Origin: an uncultured Flavihumibacter sp. | GTDB taxonomy: Bacteria > Bacteroidota > Bacteroidia > Chitinophagales > Chitinophagaceae | Length of the DNA: 41,321 nucleotides | Reading direction: 5' to 3' | Assembly: GCA_902168225.1 (NCBI GenBank) | Contig: CABHOW010000073.1 | Span: 1-41,321, forward strand | Part shown: positions 1 through 8,135 of the stretch, in pieces | Layout of the letters: every line of letters begins with the position of its first letter | Position numbering within the stretch: the stretch's first letter is position 1 | Translations under genes and position numbers: made by a program | The notes under the pieces: model-generated | The model's database searches: none | What the model saw: the letters and a program-made list of their open reading frames with translations, nothing else | What the model was told of the DNA's origin: nothing

Positions 1-1
1 G

Positions 2-829
2 TGGCGATGGCTGGCAATGGGCTGGGAAGATAATTTACTGCAACGCCGTTTGCTAAAAAAAGCAATGCTCATTTTATGTATTGTGATTTTGCCAGTAGCA
101 ATATCTGTACATACCATCAGCGCATGGTTAATAGCATTCACATTAAGACCGGGCTGGAACTCTACCATAATGGGACCATATTTTGTATTTGGAGCTTTGA
201 TGGCTGGTACTGCTATTATGATTCTAATTATTGCCAAGCTCCGTCATGGGTACAGGCTTGAGCATTATCTCACACCTAAGCATTTCAATAACCTGGCTAA
301 AATACTACTGGCGTTAACAGTCTTTTATCTCTACCTCAATATTAATAAATATGGTGTGCCTGCTTTTAAAATGGCAAAGGAAGAAAAAGCGGTGCTGGAA
401 GATTTGTTTTATGGCAAAAATGCTTTCCTGTTTTGGTTTACACAAATTGTTGGCCTGGTCATTCCAATCATCATTTTGTCATTCAAAAAAATCAGGCAAT
501 CTATTAAATGGGTTGTGGCAGCATCAGTAATGGTATTACTCGGGGCTCTAATCAACCGTTATCTCATTGTTGTTCCCAATATGCTGCATCCCTTTGTGCC
601 TATTCAGCATGCACAACACGGTTATACAACTTACAATCCTACTTTAATTGAGTGGACAATTACTGCTTCCTCATTGGCAGGTTTTGTATTACTAATTATA
701 CTTCTTTTCAAACCATTTCCTGTAATCACTATGTGGGAAGTAATTGAAGAAGTGGAGAAACGTGGCGAAAAAGAAATTGGAGTGGAAAATATTGTAAACT
801 TTCAAAACATTCCCGGCCATGCAAGTTAA
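2..829 (+). CDS. NrfD-family quinol-binding membrane subunit, 5' partial
   Basis: The reading frame is open to the left edge, so only the C-terminal part (about 275 residues) is present. It has about six hydrophobic segments, and its ending, with Asn-Arg-Tyr in one helix followed by a conserved Tyr-Asn-Pro-Thr-x-x-Glu stretch, is typical of polysulfide-reductase NrfD proteins. This family forms the integral-membrane menaquinol-binding subunit of complexes with Fe-S or molybdopterin partners, which would be encoded upstream. The next gene overlaps its end by 11 bases, so the two are probably translationally coupled. The gene that follows is not the DUF3341 subunit expected after ActC of alternative complex III, so I do not call it ActC. 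Family confidence is good; the partner complex is unknown. Confidence 0.75.
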   Translation, partial: WRWLAMGWEDNLLQRRLLKKAMLILCIVILPVAISVHTISAWLIAFTLRPGWNSTIMGPYFVFGALMAGTAIMILIIAKLRHGYRLEHYLTPKHFNNLAKILLALTVFYLYLNINKYGVPAFKMAKEEKAVLEDLFYGKNAFLFWFTQIVGLVIPIIILSFKKIRQSIKWVVAASVMVLLGALINRYLIVVPNMLHPFVPIQHAQHGYTTYNPTLIEWTITASSLAGFVLLIILLFKPFPVITMWEVIEEVEKRGEKEIGVENIVNFQNIPGHAS

Positions 830-1379
830 TAAACAATATATCATCATTTTATTGTCATTCCTGCTGACAATGACCGTAGCTGCGCAGGATGAAAAAATAA
901 AAGGAAACATAGCGCTGCAGATGGGCTCCAACGACAGCATGCATGTTGTAACGGCTACGGTTACCAATATTAAAACACAGTTACCAGTAAAGAATGTGGA
1001 AGTGATTTTTTATGTTCAGCGAACTTTTGGATTGATGAAAGTTGCAGAAGGAACTACTGATACTACCGGTATTATTTCTGCCGAGTTTCCGCTGGATATT
1101 CAGGGCAGTGATTCAACACGGAAAATAACACTCATTGCAAAAGTGGAAGATAATGATGTGATGAATGACACTGCCTTTCAGGTTGTCATTAATTCTAAAC
1201 TTGTTTTCCCGGTAGACAAACCTGTACCACGTTCCATTGCCGGGGCTCATGCGCCCTGGTGGCTTGTAATCACATTTATAGTTGCAGTTGGAGCAGTATG
1301 GTTACTCTTTGTATATGTATTGTATTTGGTTTACCGAATCAGGAAAGCTTCACTGATCAAAGTCATTTCTAAACAATAA
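819..1379 (+). CDS. Periplasmic Ig-like protein with C-terminal membrane anchor
   Basis: 186 residues. Residues 1-22 form a signal peptide ending in Ala-Ala-Gln. Residues about 23-135 look like a beta-sandwich (alternating Val/Thr strands, a Thr-Asp-Thr-Thr-Gly turn) similar to carboxypeptidase-regulatory or Ig-like folds. Residues about 146-172 are a strong membrane helix followed by a short basic tail. This gives an inner-membrane protein with a periplasmic domain. It overlaps the NrfD gene and sits 11 bases before a cytochrome c gene, so it is probably an accessory subunit or assembly factor of that respiratory complex. No specific family was recognised. Confidence 0.65.
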   Translation: MQVNKQYIIILLSFLLTMTVAAQDEKIKGNIALQMGSNDSMHVVTATVTNIKTQLPVKNVEVIFYVQRTFGLMKVAEGTTDTTGIISAEFPLDIQGSDSTRKITLIAKVEDNDVMNDTAFQVVINSKLVFPVDKPVPRSIAGAHAPWWLVITFIVAVGAVWLLFVYVLYLVYRIRKASLIKVISKQ

Positions 1380-1390
1380 AAATAAAAATC

Positions 1391-1810
1391 ATGGAAACAG
1401 TAATTAAACCCATTTTCAGAAAAAAACTCTTCACAATTTCTTTATTGTTGACAGCAGCAATGGGAAGTGCGTTTATTTATCAGCAAAAAGAATGGAAAGC
1501 CCCTGCCTCCGCTGATTCAAAAAAGAACCCTCTCACTTCAGATGCAGGCACTCTTACGGCAGGTAAAGAGGTGTATGTAAAAGAATGTCAATCCTGTCAT
1601 GGAAAAAAAGGCAAAGGTGACGGTCCTTCTGCAAAAGACCTGGATATACCTGCTGGAGATTTTACAAAGGCAATTACTCAGAGCCAAAGTGATGGAGCAC
1701 TTTACTGGAAAGTATCAGAAGGAAGAAAACCGATGCCATCATTTAAAAAGAAACTAAATGAAACACAGATATGGCAATCTGTAGTTTATATGAGAACATT
1801 AAAACAATAA
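1391..1810 (+). CDS. Class I c-type cytochrome, mono-haem, membrane-anchored
   Basis: 139 residues with an N-terminal hydrophobic segment (about 13-31) that acts as signal or anchor. The haem site is Cys66-Gln-Ser-Cys69-His70, followed by Gly-Lys-Lys-Gly-Lys-Gly-Asp-Gly, the usual loop of class I cytochromes c. The likely distal ligand is Met115 in Lys-Pro-Met-Pro-Ser-Phe. The C-terminal helix (Trp-Gln-Ser-Val-Val-Tyr-Met-Arg-Thr-Leu) is also typical. It sits between the NrfD-linked gene and a porin gene and probably carries electrons from the NrfD complex in the periplasm. The electron acceptor cannot be read from the sequence. Confidence 0.88.
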   Translation: METVIKPIFRKKLFTISLLLTAAMGSAFIYQQKEWKAPASADSKKNPLTSDAGTLTAGKEVYVKECQSCHGKKGKGDGPSAKDLDIPAGDFTKAITQSQSDGALYWKVSEGRKPMPSFKKKLNETQIWQSVVYMRTLKQ

Positions 1811-1813
1811 TAT

Positions 1814-2980
1814 ATGAAAAAGAAAATTTTAATACAGTTTGCCGGTCTGCTGCTATTTTCAGCAACAGCATTTAGCCAGCAGTTCAACCAGGAGTACATT
1901 GACAGTCTTATCAAATCATCAGCACAAGCACAGGTGGCACGCACAAGTAAGTTTGCAATAGTAGGCTACACATCAGTCTTTGCTAAATTTAATAAGGAAG
2001 ACGGCGCAGCTTTCAACAATCTTGTTTTTAATCCCATTCTTCTTTGGCAGCCCCATAAAAATATTGTGATTGAGGCTGAAATGGAGACAGAAATAGAAGG
2101 CTCAGAAACTAAAATTGATATGGGCTACGCCAATGCATCGTTTTTTTTGAATAAGTATCTTACTGTACGCACCGGTAAGTTTATTTCTCCCTTTGGCATT
2201 TTCCAAGACAGGCTCCATCCATCATGGATAAATAAACTGCCAACCGTGCCAGTGGGTACTGGTGAGGATAAACTGGGTGTAGGCCCAACTTCTGAAATAG
2301 GTATTGATTTTCGGGGTGGGATACCTCTTGGCTCTGCAAAAATGAACTATAGTATATTTTTTGCAAACGGGGCCCAATTGATTACAGACCCGACAGACCC
2401 TGGAAAACAGGGAACGCTTACTTATGGCAATGCAGAAACTATCAATAAAAAACTCACTGGCGGCGGCAGGGTTGGTTTTTTACCGCTATCCAATTCATCA
2501 CTGGAAGTTGGCTTTTCGTATAGAAATGGAAATGTCGGCGACAAGAATTCGGCGTATAAATTCATAGGGACTCAAATGTATGCACTGGACCTTACTTATG
2601 TAAAGCAACTTGACTTTATCAAAGGAATGTTTGATGTAAAAGCTCAATGGAATAAAGTAAATGTAGATAAGGCTGAATACATTGACCCCGGTGACCCAAC
2701 AGGCAATACGCTTTATACATTCGAAAATAAAAGAAGTTCATTCTTTACACAGGCGGCCTACAGACCGAGTATGTCGCAAAGCAAATTCCTGAAAAAAACA
2801 GAATTAGTCTTCCGGTATGCCGGCTTTAATCCTCCCACTGGTGCCAAAGGTCTTGAAGAGATAAAACAGTACACCTACGGTATCAATTATTGGTTTACCT
2901 GGCGAACTGCATTCAAAGCAGCATACCAATCACAAAAAGATAGTAACGCATTTTTCCTGCAGGTTGCAGTTGGTTTTTAA
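1814..2980 (+). CDS. Outer-membrane porin-like beta-barrel protein
   Basis: 388 residues. Signal peptide 1-21 ends in Ala-Phe-Ser-Gln. The rest shows many short amphipathic strands with aromatic girdles and Gly-rich turns, and it ends in Val-Ala-Val-Gly-Phe, a terminal Phe as expected for outer-membrane barrels. The pattern (early Arg-Thr-Gly-Lys-Phe-Ile-Ser-Pro-Phe-Gly-Ile-Phe strand, internal Gly-Gly-Arg-Val-Gly-Phe) resembles phosphate-selective porin O/P-like or related 16-strand barrels. It starts 3 bases after the cytochrome c stop, so it belongs to the same operon and may let in the substrate or acceptor of the respiratory block. The substrate is unknown. Confidence 0.7.
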   Translation: MKKKILIQFAGLLLFSATAFSQQFNQEYIDSLIKSSAQAQVARTSKFAIVGYTSVFAKFNKEDGAAFNNLVFNPILLWQPHKNIVIEAEMETEIEGSETKIDMGYANASFFLNKYLTVRTGKFISPFGIFQDRLHPSWINKLPTVPVGTGEDKLGVGPTSEIGIDFRGGIPLGSAKMNYSIFFANGAQLITDPTDPGKQGTLTYGNAETINKKLTGGGRVGFLPLSNSSLEVGFSYRNGNVGDKNSAYKFIGTQMYALDLTYVKQLDFIKGMFDVKAQWNKVNVDKAEYIDPGDPTGNTLYTFENKRSSFFTQAAYRPSMSQSKFLKKTELVFRYAGFNPPTGAKGLEEIKQYTYGINYWFTWRTAFKAAYQSQKDSNAFFLQVAVGF

Positions 2981-3000
2981 TAACTCTAAAATTATTTTTT

Positions 3001-3264
3001 ATGAAACGTAATACAATAATCATAACAGTTGCAATGATACTTACTACAACATTAATAATTACCAGTTGTGTATCAACTAAAGTAACCGATAAAAGCGGTA
3101 GCCAGTTGTGGAGCGAAAACTGCCAGCGTTGCCATAATACACCACCCAGTTCTGCATTTACCAATACCCAATGGGAAGTGATTAATACACACATGCGCCA
3201 ACGGGCAATGCTGACTGAAGATGAAATTAAAAAAATAACTGAGTTTATGCAGGCAGGCGAATAA
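3001..3264 (+). CDS. Small mono-haem cytochrome c lipoprotein
   Basis: 87 residues. A signal peptide ends in a lipobox (Ile-Ile-Thr-Ser-Cys23), so the mature protein should be lipid-anchored. A single haem c motif is seen at Cys41-Gln-Arg-Cys44-His45, preceded by Gly-x-x-Leu-Trp-x-x-Asn. Met65 and Met70 are candidate axial ligands. The C-terminal Leu-Thr-Glu-Asp-Glu-Ile-x-x-Ile-Thr-x-Phe-Met helix is typical of short cytochromes. It follows the porin gene and may pass electrons at the outer membrane. This is a compact version of the cytochrome c fold and may work as a partner of the 1391-1810 cytochrome. Confidence 0.78.
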   Translation: MKRNTIIITVAMILTTTLIITSCVSTKVTDKSGSQLWSENCQRCHNTPPSSAFTNTQWEVINTHMRQRAMLTEDEIKKITEFMQAGE

Positions 3265-3340
3265 AGCATAATAAGAAAAAAGAATAAAAGCAGAATTGAT
3301 AAATAGGGTAAAAAAAGGATGTAACGGTAAAACAAAAATT

Positions 3341-3754
3341 ATGAAAAAAATACTTTTAGTATCATTTATCCTGGCAACGCTAACGAATATCGTTTTTGCG
3401 CAGGCGCCCCACCAGCACAATGAGCAGACATTACAAGAGAATACTACTGTAGAAACCGGGTATTTCTTTATGGAAAATGGTAAGGTTCTATATGTTGAAA
3501 GTGCAACTGGTATGGGGAACAGGATTCAAAATGATATGGTTTTGAAAAATGGAACGGTTATTAAATCAGATGGTTTATACCAATTGCAAGATGGCACACA
3601 GTTACGATTGCGAAATGGTCAAATTATGGATGTAAATGGATTAAAGTATAAGTCTGAGCGTCAGTTTCTTAAAAAAAACCACATGAAAAAAAATAAACCT
3701 CCAAAAATGCATTCAGACAGTCATCAGGGTATGAATATGAACGGGCATCATTAA
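3341..3754 (+). CDS. Periplasmic DUF6799-like protein with His/Met-rich tail
   Basis: 137 residues if translation starts at 3341; the frame is open to 3296, but the ATG at 3341 begins a clean signal peptide (Met-Lys-Lys-Ile-Leu-Leu-Val, cleavage after Phe-Ala-Gln). The core has two beta repeats of the type Asn-Gly-x-Val-x-x-x-Asp-Gly-x-x-x-Leu-x-Asp-Gly-Thr, as in DUF6799 proteins of Bacteroidota. The last 25 residues are rich in His, Met and Lys (ending Met-Asn-Met-Asn-Gly-His-His) and are a probable Cu/Ag-binding tail. The mature N-terminus also carries His residues. The function is inferred to be metal binding in the periplasm. Confidence 0.7.
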   Translation: MKKILLVSFILATLTNIVFAQAPHQHNEQTLQENTTVETGYFFMENGKVLYVESATGMGNRIQNDMVLKNGTVIKSDGLYQLQDGTQLRLRNGQIMDVNGLKYKSERQFLKKNHMKKNKPPKMHSDSHQGMNMNGHH

Positions 3755-3831
3755 TGATTTTAAGACGGTATTTTTTATGTATTAAAGAAGTTATCTGAAA
3801 TGACCTGTTATCAAATAAAAAAACATTTTCG

Positions 3832-4365
3832 ATGCGCTTAGGTTTAATGGCAATATGGGTTATATGGCTTCTGGTTATGGGAACAACTTCAGCCGCACAA
3901 GTGTACCAAACACAAGCCGGTACCATACTGGCAAGTGGAAAGTACAAGGGTGCAGGCGTAACAGCAGTGAGCAATCATTTATTCATGCATTTGAATTATG
4001 ATAAAGCAGAAATACACCTGCGGCTGATTATTCCTACCCTCACTACAAAGAATGATTCTTTGAATGAATTGCTTTATAGACTCTCAGGACAGGAATTAAT
4101 TTTTTCTGGCAAAATGAATATTGCTTTTGTTCAAACCAAAAGCCATCCCAAGCAAAAGTTTGCAACACAGGGTATGTTGTTTTTAAACGGTATTAGCAGA
4201 GCATTTAGCTTCAACTCTGTATTGGAACATTTTCCGAGGGGGAATGCAAGCTGCATTTTATCAGGTGAATTTGTTATTGACTTGAAACAGTTTAACATCG
4301 AAAATATTCTTCCGGGAGAAGAAAAGGTAGCTGTAAAGTTTAACCAGCTTGTTTTAAAGATATAA
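3832..4365 (+). CDS. YceI-like periplasmic lipocalin-fold protein
   Basis: 177 residues. An N-terminal signal peptide (about 1-22, ending Ala-Ala-Gln) is followed by a beta-rich domain. The layout (Gly-Lys-Tyr-Lys-Gly, a long loop with an Asn-Asp-Ser-Leu segment, then Thr-Gln-Gly-Met-Leu-x-Leu-Asn-Gly and a final Val-Ala-Val-Lys-Phe-Asn strand) fits YceI-type proteins, which bind isoprenoid lipids in a barrel; the match is moderate and rests on pattern only. The downstream DUF4136 gene starts 3 bases after the stop. No catalytic residues are expected. Confidence 0.55.
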   Translation: MRLGLMAIWVIWLLVMGTTSAAQVYQTQAGTILASGKYKGAGVTAVSNHLFMHLNYDKAEIHLRLIIPTLTTKNDSLNELLYRLSGQELIFSGKMNIAFVQTKSHPKQKFATQGMLFLNGISRAFSFNSVLEHFPRGNASCILSGEFVIDLKQFNIENILPGEEKVAVKFNQLVLKI

Positions 4366-4368
4366 TTT

Positions 4369-5022
4369 ATGAAAAAGAATAAATGGATAACAGCAAGCAT
4401 TCTCATTTTAATTGTGATGCTGGTTGGTTGCAGTACCACCTATAATGCTGTATCATCAGATTACGACAGGTCTGTTGATTTTACCAAATACAAAACATTT
4501 GCATGGTTGCCGGATAAGTCAGATACAAACAATACACGGTATAATAATGAAATTATCCGCAATAATATCCGTAATTACTTTGGGCAGTGCATAAGTGACA
4601 GAGGGTACACATTTGATGCCGAAAGCCCCGACCTCTTATTGCAGTTGGTAATAACCAATGCAAAAAAAGAAAGGGTGGTAACTTCTTATCCATCCTCTTA
4701 CTATTATAGCCCTTATTATTACGGTAGCCATTACTATTCACCCTATCGTTTCGGCTATTATTATAATTATTATCCTTCGTATGGGTATGGATATTCCCGT
4801 TTTTCCGGCAACTCAACTACTCAAAAACAGGAATATGTAAATGGCGCTATTACGCTGAATCTCATTGACCGTAAAGAAAACAAGTTGGTTTGGAGTGGCA
4901 CAGCCGAAGGTGATATTTATGACCCTTCGCATATAAGCAGCGACTTGCATCCGGCAGTACACAGCATATTAGATGAATATCCTGTAAAACCTTTAGTAAA
5001 ACGAAGTCATAAAATCAGGTAA
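4369..5022 (+). CDS. DUF4136 lipoprotein, paralogue 1
   Basis: 217 residues. The signal peptide ends in a lipobox (Leu-Val-Gly-Cys21). The family signature Tyr-Asp-Arg-Ser-Val-Asp-Phe-x-Lys-Tyr-Lys-Thr-Phe-Ala-Trp-Leu-Pro follows at about 32-48, and the C-terminal Leu-His-Pro-Ala-Val-His-x-x-Leu-x-x-x-Pro-Val-Lys-Pro motif closes the domain. Between them lies a striking Tyr-rich stretch (about residues 107-145). DUF4136 proteins are outer-membrane or periplasmic lipoproteins of unknown function. Two paralogues lie at 15817 and 36118, each directly behind an RND pump gene, which suggests a role tied to efflux or envelope stress. The role is inference. Confidence 0.85.
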   Translation: MKKNKWITASILILIVMLVGCSTTYNAVSSDYDRSVDFTKYKTFAWLPDKSDTNNTRYNNEIIRNNIRNYFGQCISDRGYTFDAESPDLLLQLVITNAKKERVVTSYPSSYYYSPYYYGSHYYSPYRFGYYYNYYPSYGYGYSRFSGNSTTQKQEYVNGAITLNLIDRKENKLVWSGTAEGDIYDPSHISSDLHPAVHSILDEYPVKPLVKRSHKIR

Positions 5023-5135
5023 TTATAAATGTAATCAGAAAAAGGAATCGGGTAATTATAAAAAATATTAAATGAAAAACCAGAGAAAGAGCCTGTATAA
5101 AAGCAGGTAAGTAAACAGAGTTTAGATGATAAAAT

Positions 5136-5162
5136 TGTACAGACCTTTCTCCTTTATGTACA
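5136..5162. promoter_or_regulatory. Two TGTACA hexamers spaced 21 bp, possible operator
   Basis: Two copies of the self-complementary hexamer TGTACA lie at 5136-5141 and 5157-5162. They are 21 bases apart, about two helical turns, and 15 bases before the phosphorylase start. This spacing is what a dimeric or paired regulator would need. No -7 box could be placed with confidence. The rest of the 155-base gap (5023-5177) holds a short direct repeat of the end of the DUF4136 gene (GGTAATTATAAA twice, near 5018 and 5051) and no credible gene. Confidence 0.2.
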
Positions 5163-5177
5163 TGAATTATTTTAAAA

Positions 5178-6701
5178 ATGAAAGTTATTAATCAACATAC
5201 AAAACATTCACTTCGTTTCAGGAACCTGGGTATTGATGCCAACCAGGAACTGGTAGTATTTATGCCGGCCAGTTGTCATGTTTGCAAGTCAGAAGGTTTC
5301 CAGGCGCTGACAAGACTTTCTATTTCATTTAATGGTTTCAGCATAATTGCTGGCTTAAATATTACAAGTGATGGGTTGCTAAAAGAAGGTGAAATAAGTT
5401 TATCAAAAAGTGCCATTGAAAAACTGAATGTACAGGATAATGATTTGCTGGAGGTGGCTCACATGGAACCATTGCAGTCTATGACAAATGTGAGGGCTAA
5501 GTTATATGGCAATACATTACACCAGCAGGAATATGATGCTATTATACAGGATATAGCTGATGAAAAGTATTCTAACATTTTCCTTTCATCGTTTGTAGCT
5601 GCTTGCTCAGGCTCCAATATGAAGCTTGAAGAAATCTGTTATCTCACAACGGCAATGATAAAAGCGGGGAATAAATTAGAATGGGGAAATGAAATCATTG
5701 CAGATAAACATTGTGTGGGTGGTTTGCCGGGCAACCGAACTACTATGATTGTTGTACCCATTATTGCATCTCTTGGCATAATGATTCCTAAAACATCATC
5801 AAGAGCCATCACATCTCCCGCAGGTACAGCCGATGCAATGGAAGTACTTACTAATGTAAACCTCACCCTTTCTCAAATGCGTAAAGTTGTAGAAAAAGAA
5901 AGCGGTTGTATTGTATGGGGAGGAGCCATGAAACTTAGTCCTGCTGATGACATTATCATTAAGGTGGAAAGGGCATTGGATATCGACAGTGAAGGCCAGA
6001 TGATTGCATCTATATTATCCAAAAAAGCAGCAGCAGGAGCTACTGATTGTGTAATTGACATACCTGTCGGCACTACAGCAAAAGTAAGAACAGTTGAAAA
6101 TGCTGTTTCCTTATCGCTTCGTTTAAAAGAAGTGGCAAAATATATAGGATTAAATATACAAACAGTTTGTTCTAATGGAGAGCAGCCGGTAGGTTATGGC
6201 ATTGGCCCGTCATTAGAAGCAAGAGATGTGTTAGCCGTGTTACAGAATATTGCCGATGCCCCAAAAGATTTACGGCAACGAGCTGTTACCATTGCTACAG
6301 AAATTGTAAAATTAGTCTGGGACATGGAAGAACAAGTTGCAGAAGACTTAGTGATAAAGAAAATTGACAACGGAGAAGCATTTACAAAACTTATTAGTAT
6401 TTGTGAAGCACAAGGCGGCTTTTATGAACCGATGCATGCTAAATATTCTAAAACAGTTGAATCAGCGACCGCAGGAATCATCAGCGAATTTGATAACCGA
6501 AAAATAGCAAGGGTAGCCAAATTAGCCGGGGCGCCGGAAGCTGCAGAGGCCGGGATTGACATTAAAGTCCTGCTCAATCAAAATATTATAATTGGTCAAC
6601 CGCTGTTTACTATTTACGCTAATTCACCGGGTGAACTGGAATATGCTTATGAATATTACAAACACAATGAAAAGCAAATAATAAAACTTAGTTATGAATA
6701 A
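5178..6701 (+). CDS. NMP/AMP phosphorylase (thymidine phosphorylase family, archaeal type)
   Basis: 507 residues, longer than classical DeoA (about 440) because it carries the N-terminal beta domain (about 1-85) found in archaeal AMP phosphorylases and in the bacterial 'putative thymidine phosphorylase' group. The phosphate-binding signature is Asp-Lys-His-Cys-Val-Gly-Gly-Leu-Pro-Gly-Asn-Arg-Thr-Thr (about 175-188). A second family motif, Gly-Tyr-Gly-Ile-Gly-Pro-Ser-Leu-Glu-Ala-Arg-Asp, lies near 340. Family members split nucleoside monophosphates (or nucleosides) with phosphate to give the base and ribose 1,5-bisphosphate (or ribose 1-phosphate). The PRPP synthetase gene overlaps its end by 8 bases. 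The exact substrate, AMP/CMP/UMP or thymidine, cannot be told. Cytoplasmic. Confidence 0.85.
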   Translation: MKVINQHTKHSLRFRNLGIDANQELVVFMPASCHVCKSEGFQALTRLSISFNGFSIIAGLNITSDGLLKEGEISLSKSAIEKLNVQDNDLLEVAHMEPLQSMTNVRAKLYGNTLHQQEYDAIIQDIADEKYSNIFLSSFVAACSGSNMKLEEICYLTTAMIKAGNKLEWGNEIIADKHCVGGLPGNRTTMIVVPIIASLGIMIPKTSSRAITSPAGTADAMEVLTNVNLTLSQMRKVVEKESGCIVWGGAMKLSPADDIIIKVERALDIDSEGQMIASILSKKAAAGATDCVIDIPVGTTAKVRTVENAVSLSLRLKEVAKYIGLNIQTVCSNGEQPVGYGIGPSLEARDVLAVLQNIADAPKDLRQRAVTIATEIVKLVWDMEEQVAEDLVIKKIDNGEAFTKLISICEAQGGFYEPMHAKYSKTVESATAGIISEFDNRKIARVAKLAGAPEAAEAGIDIKVLLNQNIIIGQPLFTIYANSPGELEYAYEYYKHNEKQIIKLSYE

Positions 6702-7593
6702 CTGTGTGCTGTTTACGATACCCGGTAATGAAGTGTTGGCTCACTCTTTAATAAAACTGTTGCATACAGAGCCAGGGGAGGCAATCATCCGGCATTTTCC
6801 TGACGGAGAAACCTATGTAAAAGTAATTTCAAATGTGCTTGAGAAAGAAGCTATCATAGTTTGTTCACTTCATCAGCCTGATGATAAAATACTACCGCTT
6901 TATTTTTTGGCAAAAACCTTAAAAGAATTCGGCGCCTTTCCGGTTACACTTGTAGTTCCCTACTTAGCTTATATGAGGCAGGATAAAAGATTTACAGATG
7001 GTGAATGCATCAGTTCTGAATTGTTTGCCAAACTGCTTTCTTCATTTGTTGACAAACTCATCACCATTGACCCGCATTTACACCGCCGCATTTCACTGGA
7101 TGAAATTTATCCTATTCATACTTCCGTATTACATGTATCCCATCTTGTTTCAAAATGGATTAATGAAAATATTCAGCAGCCGGTATTGATAGGCCCCGAT
7201 AGTGAAAGTGAGCAATGGGTAAGCAAAGTGGCAGCTGATGCCAATGCCCCTTATATCATACTTAAAAAACTTCGCAAAGGTGACAGGAATGTAAAAGTAT
7301 CTGTGCCACAGGTTGAAAAATACAAGGAGAGTACGCCTGTTCTTGTTGATGATATTATTTCTACCGGAAATACAATGATAGAAACCATTGGTCATTTAAA
7401 AAAAGCAGGGATGAAGCCCCCTGTTTGTATAGGAATTCATGCAGTATTTGCTGCAAGGGCTCATGATAAATTAATTAAGGCTGGTGCGGAAAAAGTAGTT
7501 ACCTGTAATACAATTGCTCATCCTTCCAATGCAATTTTCATGGATGAGTTGCTGGCACAGGAAATTTGCAAAAACAGTTTTGTGATAGACTAA
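6694..7593 (+). CDS. prs: Ribose-phosphate pyrophosphokinase (PRPP synthetase), short archaeal-like form
   Basis: 299 residues. It makes PRPP and AMP from ribose 5-phosphate and ATP. Signatures seen: Phe-Pro-Asp-Gly-Glu (35-39), Val-Pro-Tyr-Leu-Ala-Tyr-Met-Arg-Gln-Asp-Lys-Arg-Phe (88-100), the metal-binding Thr-Ile-Asp-Pro-His-Leu-His (124-130), a flexible-loop stretch Lys-Lys-x-Arg-x-Gly (191-196), and the PRPP loop Val-Asp-Asp-Ile-Ile-Ser-Thr-Gly-Asn-Thr (218-227). It is shorter than the usual 310-320-residue housekeeping Prs and looks like the archaeal or class III group, so it is probably a second, specialised copy. It overlaps the phosphorylase gene and is surely co-translated with it. 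It may supply the AMP that the phosphorylase consumes, or use the ribose phosphate it releases; both are inference. Confidence 0.88.
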   Translation: MNNCVLFTIPGNEVLAHSLIKLLHTEPGEAIIRHFPDGETYVKVISNVLEKEAIIVCSLHQPDDKILPLYFLAKTLKEFGAFPVTLVVPYLAYMRQDKRFTDGECISSELFAKLLSSFVDKLITIDPHLHRRISLDEIYPIHTSVLHVSHLVSKWINENIQQPVLIGPDSESEQWVSKVAADANAPYIILKKLRKGDRNVKVSVPQVEKYKESTPVLVDDIISTGNTMIETIGHLKKAGMKPPVCIGIHAVFAARAHDKLIKAGAEKVVTCNTIAHPSNAIFMDELLAQEICKNSFVID

Positions 7594-7604
7594 ATTAAAG
7601 TGTT

Positions 7605-8135
7605 ATGAAATCTATTGAAAGAATGGAAATATATGATGCAGCACCGGAAGATGTATTTATGTGTATTGATAATCTTGGTGTAACCGGTACACACATGACC
7701 CAATCCTCAGGGATGATGATGGGCAGTAAACTGAAATTGGACTATTTAACTGAACAGCATTACGGTTTGGGTACAAAATACAGATGGACCGGAAAAATGA
7801 TGGGCATGACTATGGACTTTACGGTTGAAGTAACAAAATGGGTAGACGGCAAGGAGAAAACCTGGGAAACAGTTGGTGAAACAAGAATGATTATCTATTC
7901 CTGGTACCAGATGCATTTAACCACTACTCCCATGTATAACAAAGGCACAAAGGCCGAGCTTTCTATTACCTATAAAAAACCAAAAGGATTAGTTAATAAT
8001 ATTCTATGTTTTCTTTTAGCGGACTGGTATTGCAACTGGTGTTTAAAACAAATGCTGGGTGATGCAAAGAAGACCCTTAATTCCATGAAATCAAATTCTC
8101 AATTACTTAAATCAGATGAAAATGAAATCAATTAA
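7605..8135 (+). CDS. SRPBCC-family (START/polyketide-cyclase-like) protein
   Basis: 176 residues, no signal peptide. The N-terminal strand Ser-Ile-Glu-Arg-Met-Glu-Ile-Tyr-Asp-Ala-Ala-Pro-Glu-Asp-Val-Phe and the following Gly-x-Gly-Thr-Lys-Tyr-Arg-Trp-Thr-Gly-Lys-x-x-Gly strand are typical of the helix-grip SRPBCC fold, which binds hydrophobic ligands. The segment after the Gly-Thr-His is rich in Met (Gln-Ser-Ser-Gly-Met-Met-Met-Gly). The C-terminal half has a short hydrophobic, Trp/Cys-containing helix. It sits 11 bases after prs and its stop lies 20 bases inside the amylase gene. Ligand unknown. Confidence 0.7.
   Translation: MKSIERMEIYDAAPEDVFMCIDNLGVTGTHMTQSSGMMMGSKLKLDYLTEQHYGLGTKYRWTGKMMGMTMDFTVEVTKWVDGKEKTWETVGETRMIIYSWYQMHLTTTPMYNKGTKAELSITYKKPKGLVNNILCFLLADWYCNWCLKQMLGDAKKTLNSMKSNSQLLKSDENEIN

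Noticed and set aside
5075..5112. CCTG/CAGG hairpin near 5090-5107 as a terminator after the first DUF4136 gene
   Set aside because: Only four to five pairs and no T tract follow; too weak to call.
5178..6701. Classical thymidine phosphorylase (DeoA) assignment
   Set aside because: The extra N-terminal domain and the Gly-Gly-Leu-Pro-Gly-Asn-Arg-Thr signature point to the archaeal AMP/NMP phosphorylase group, so I kept the substrate open.
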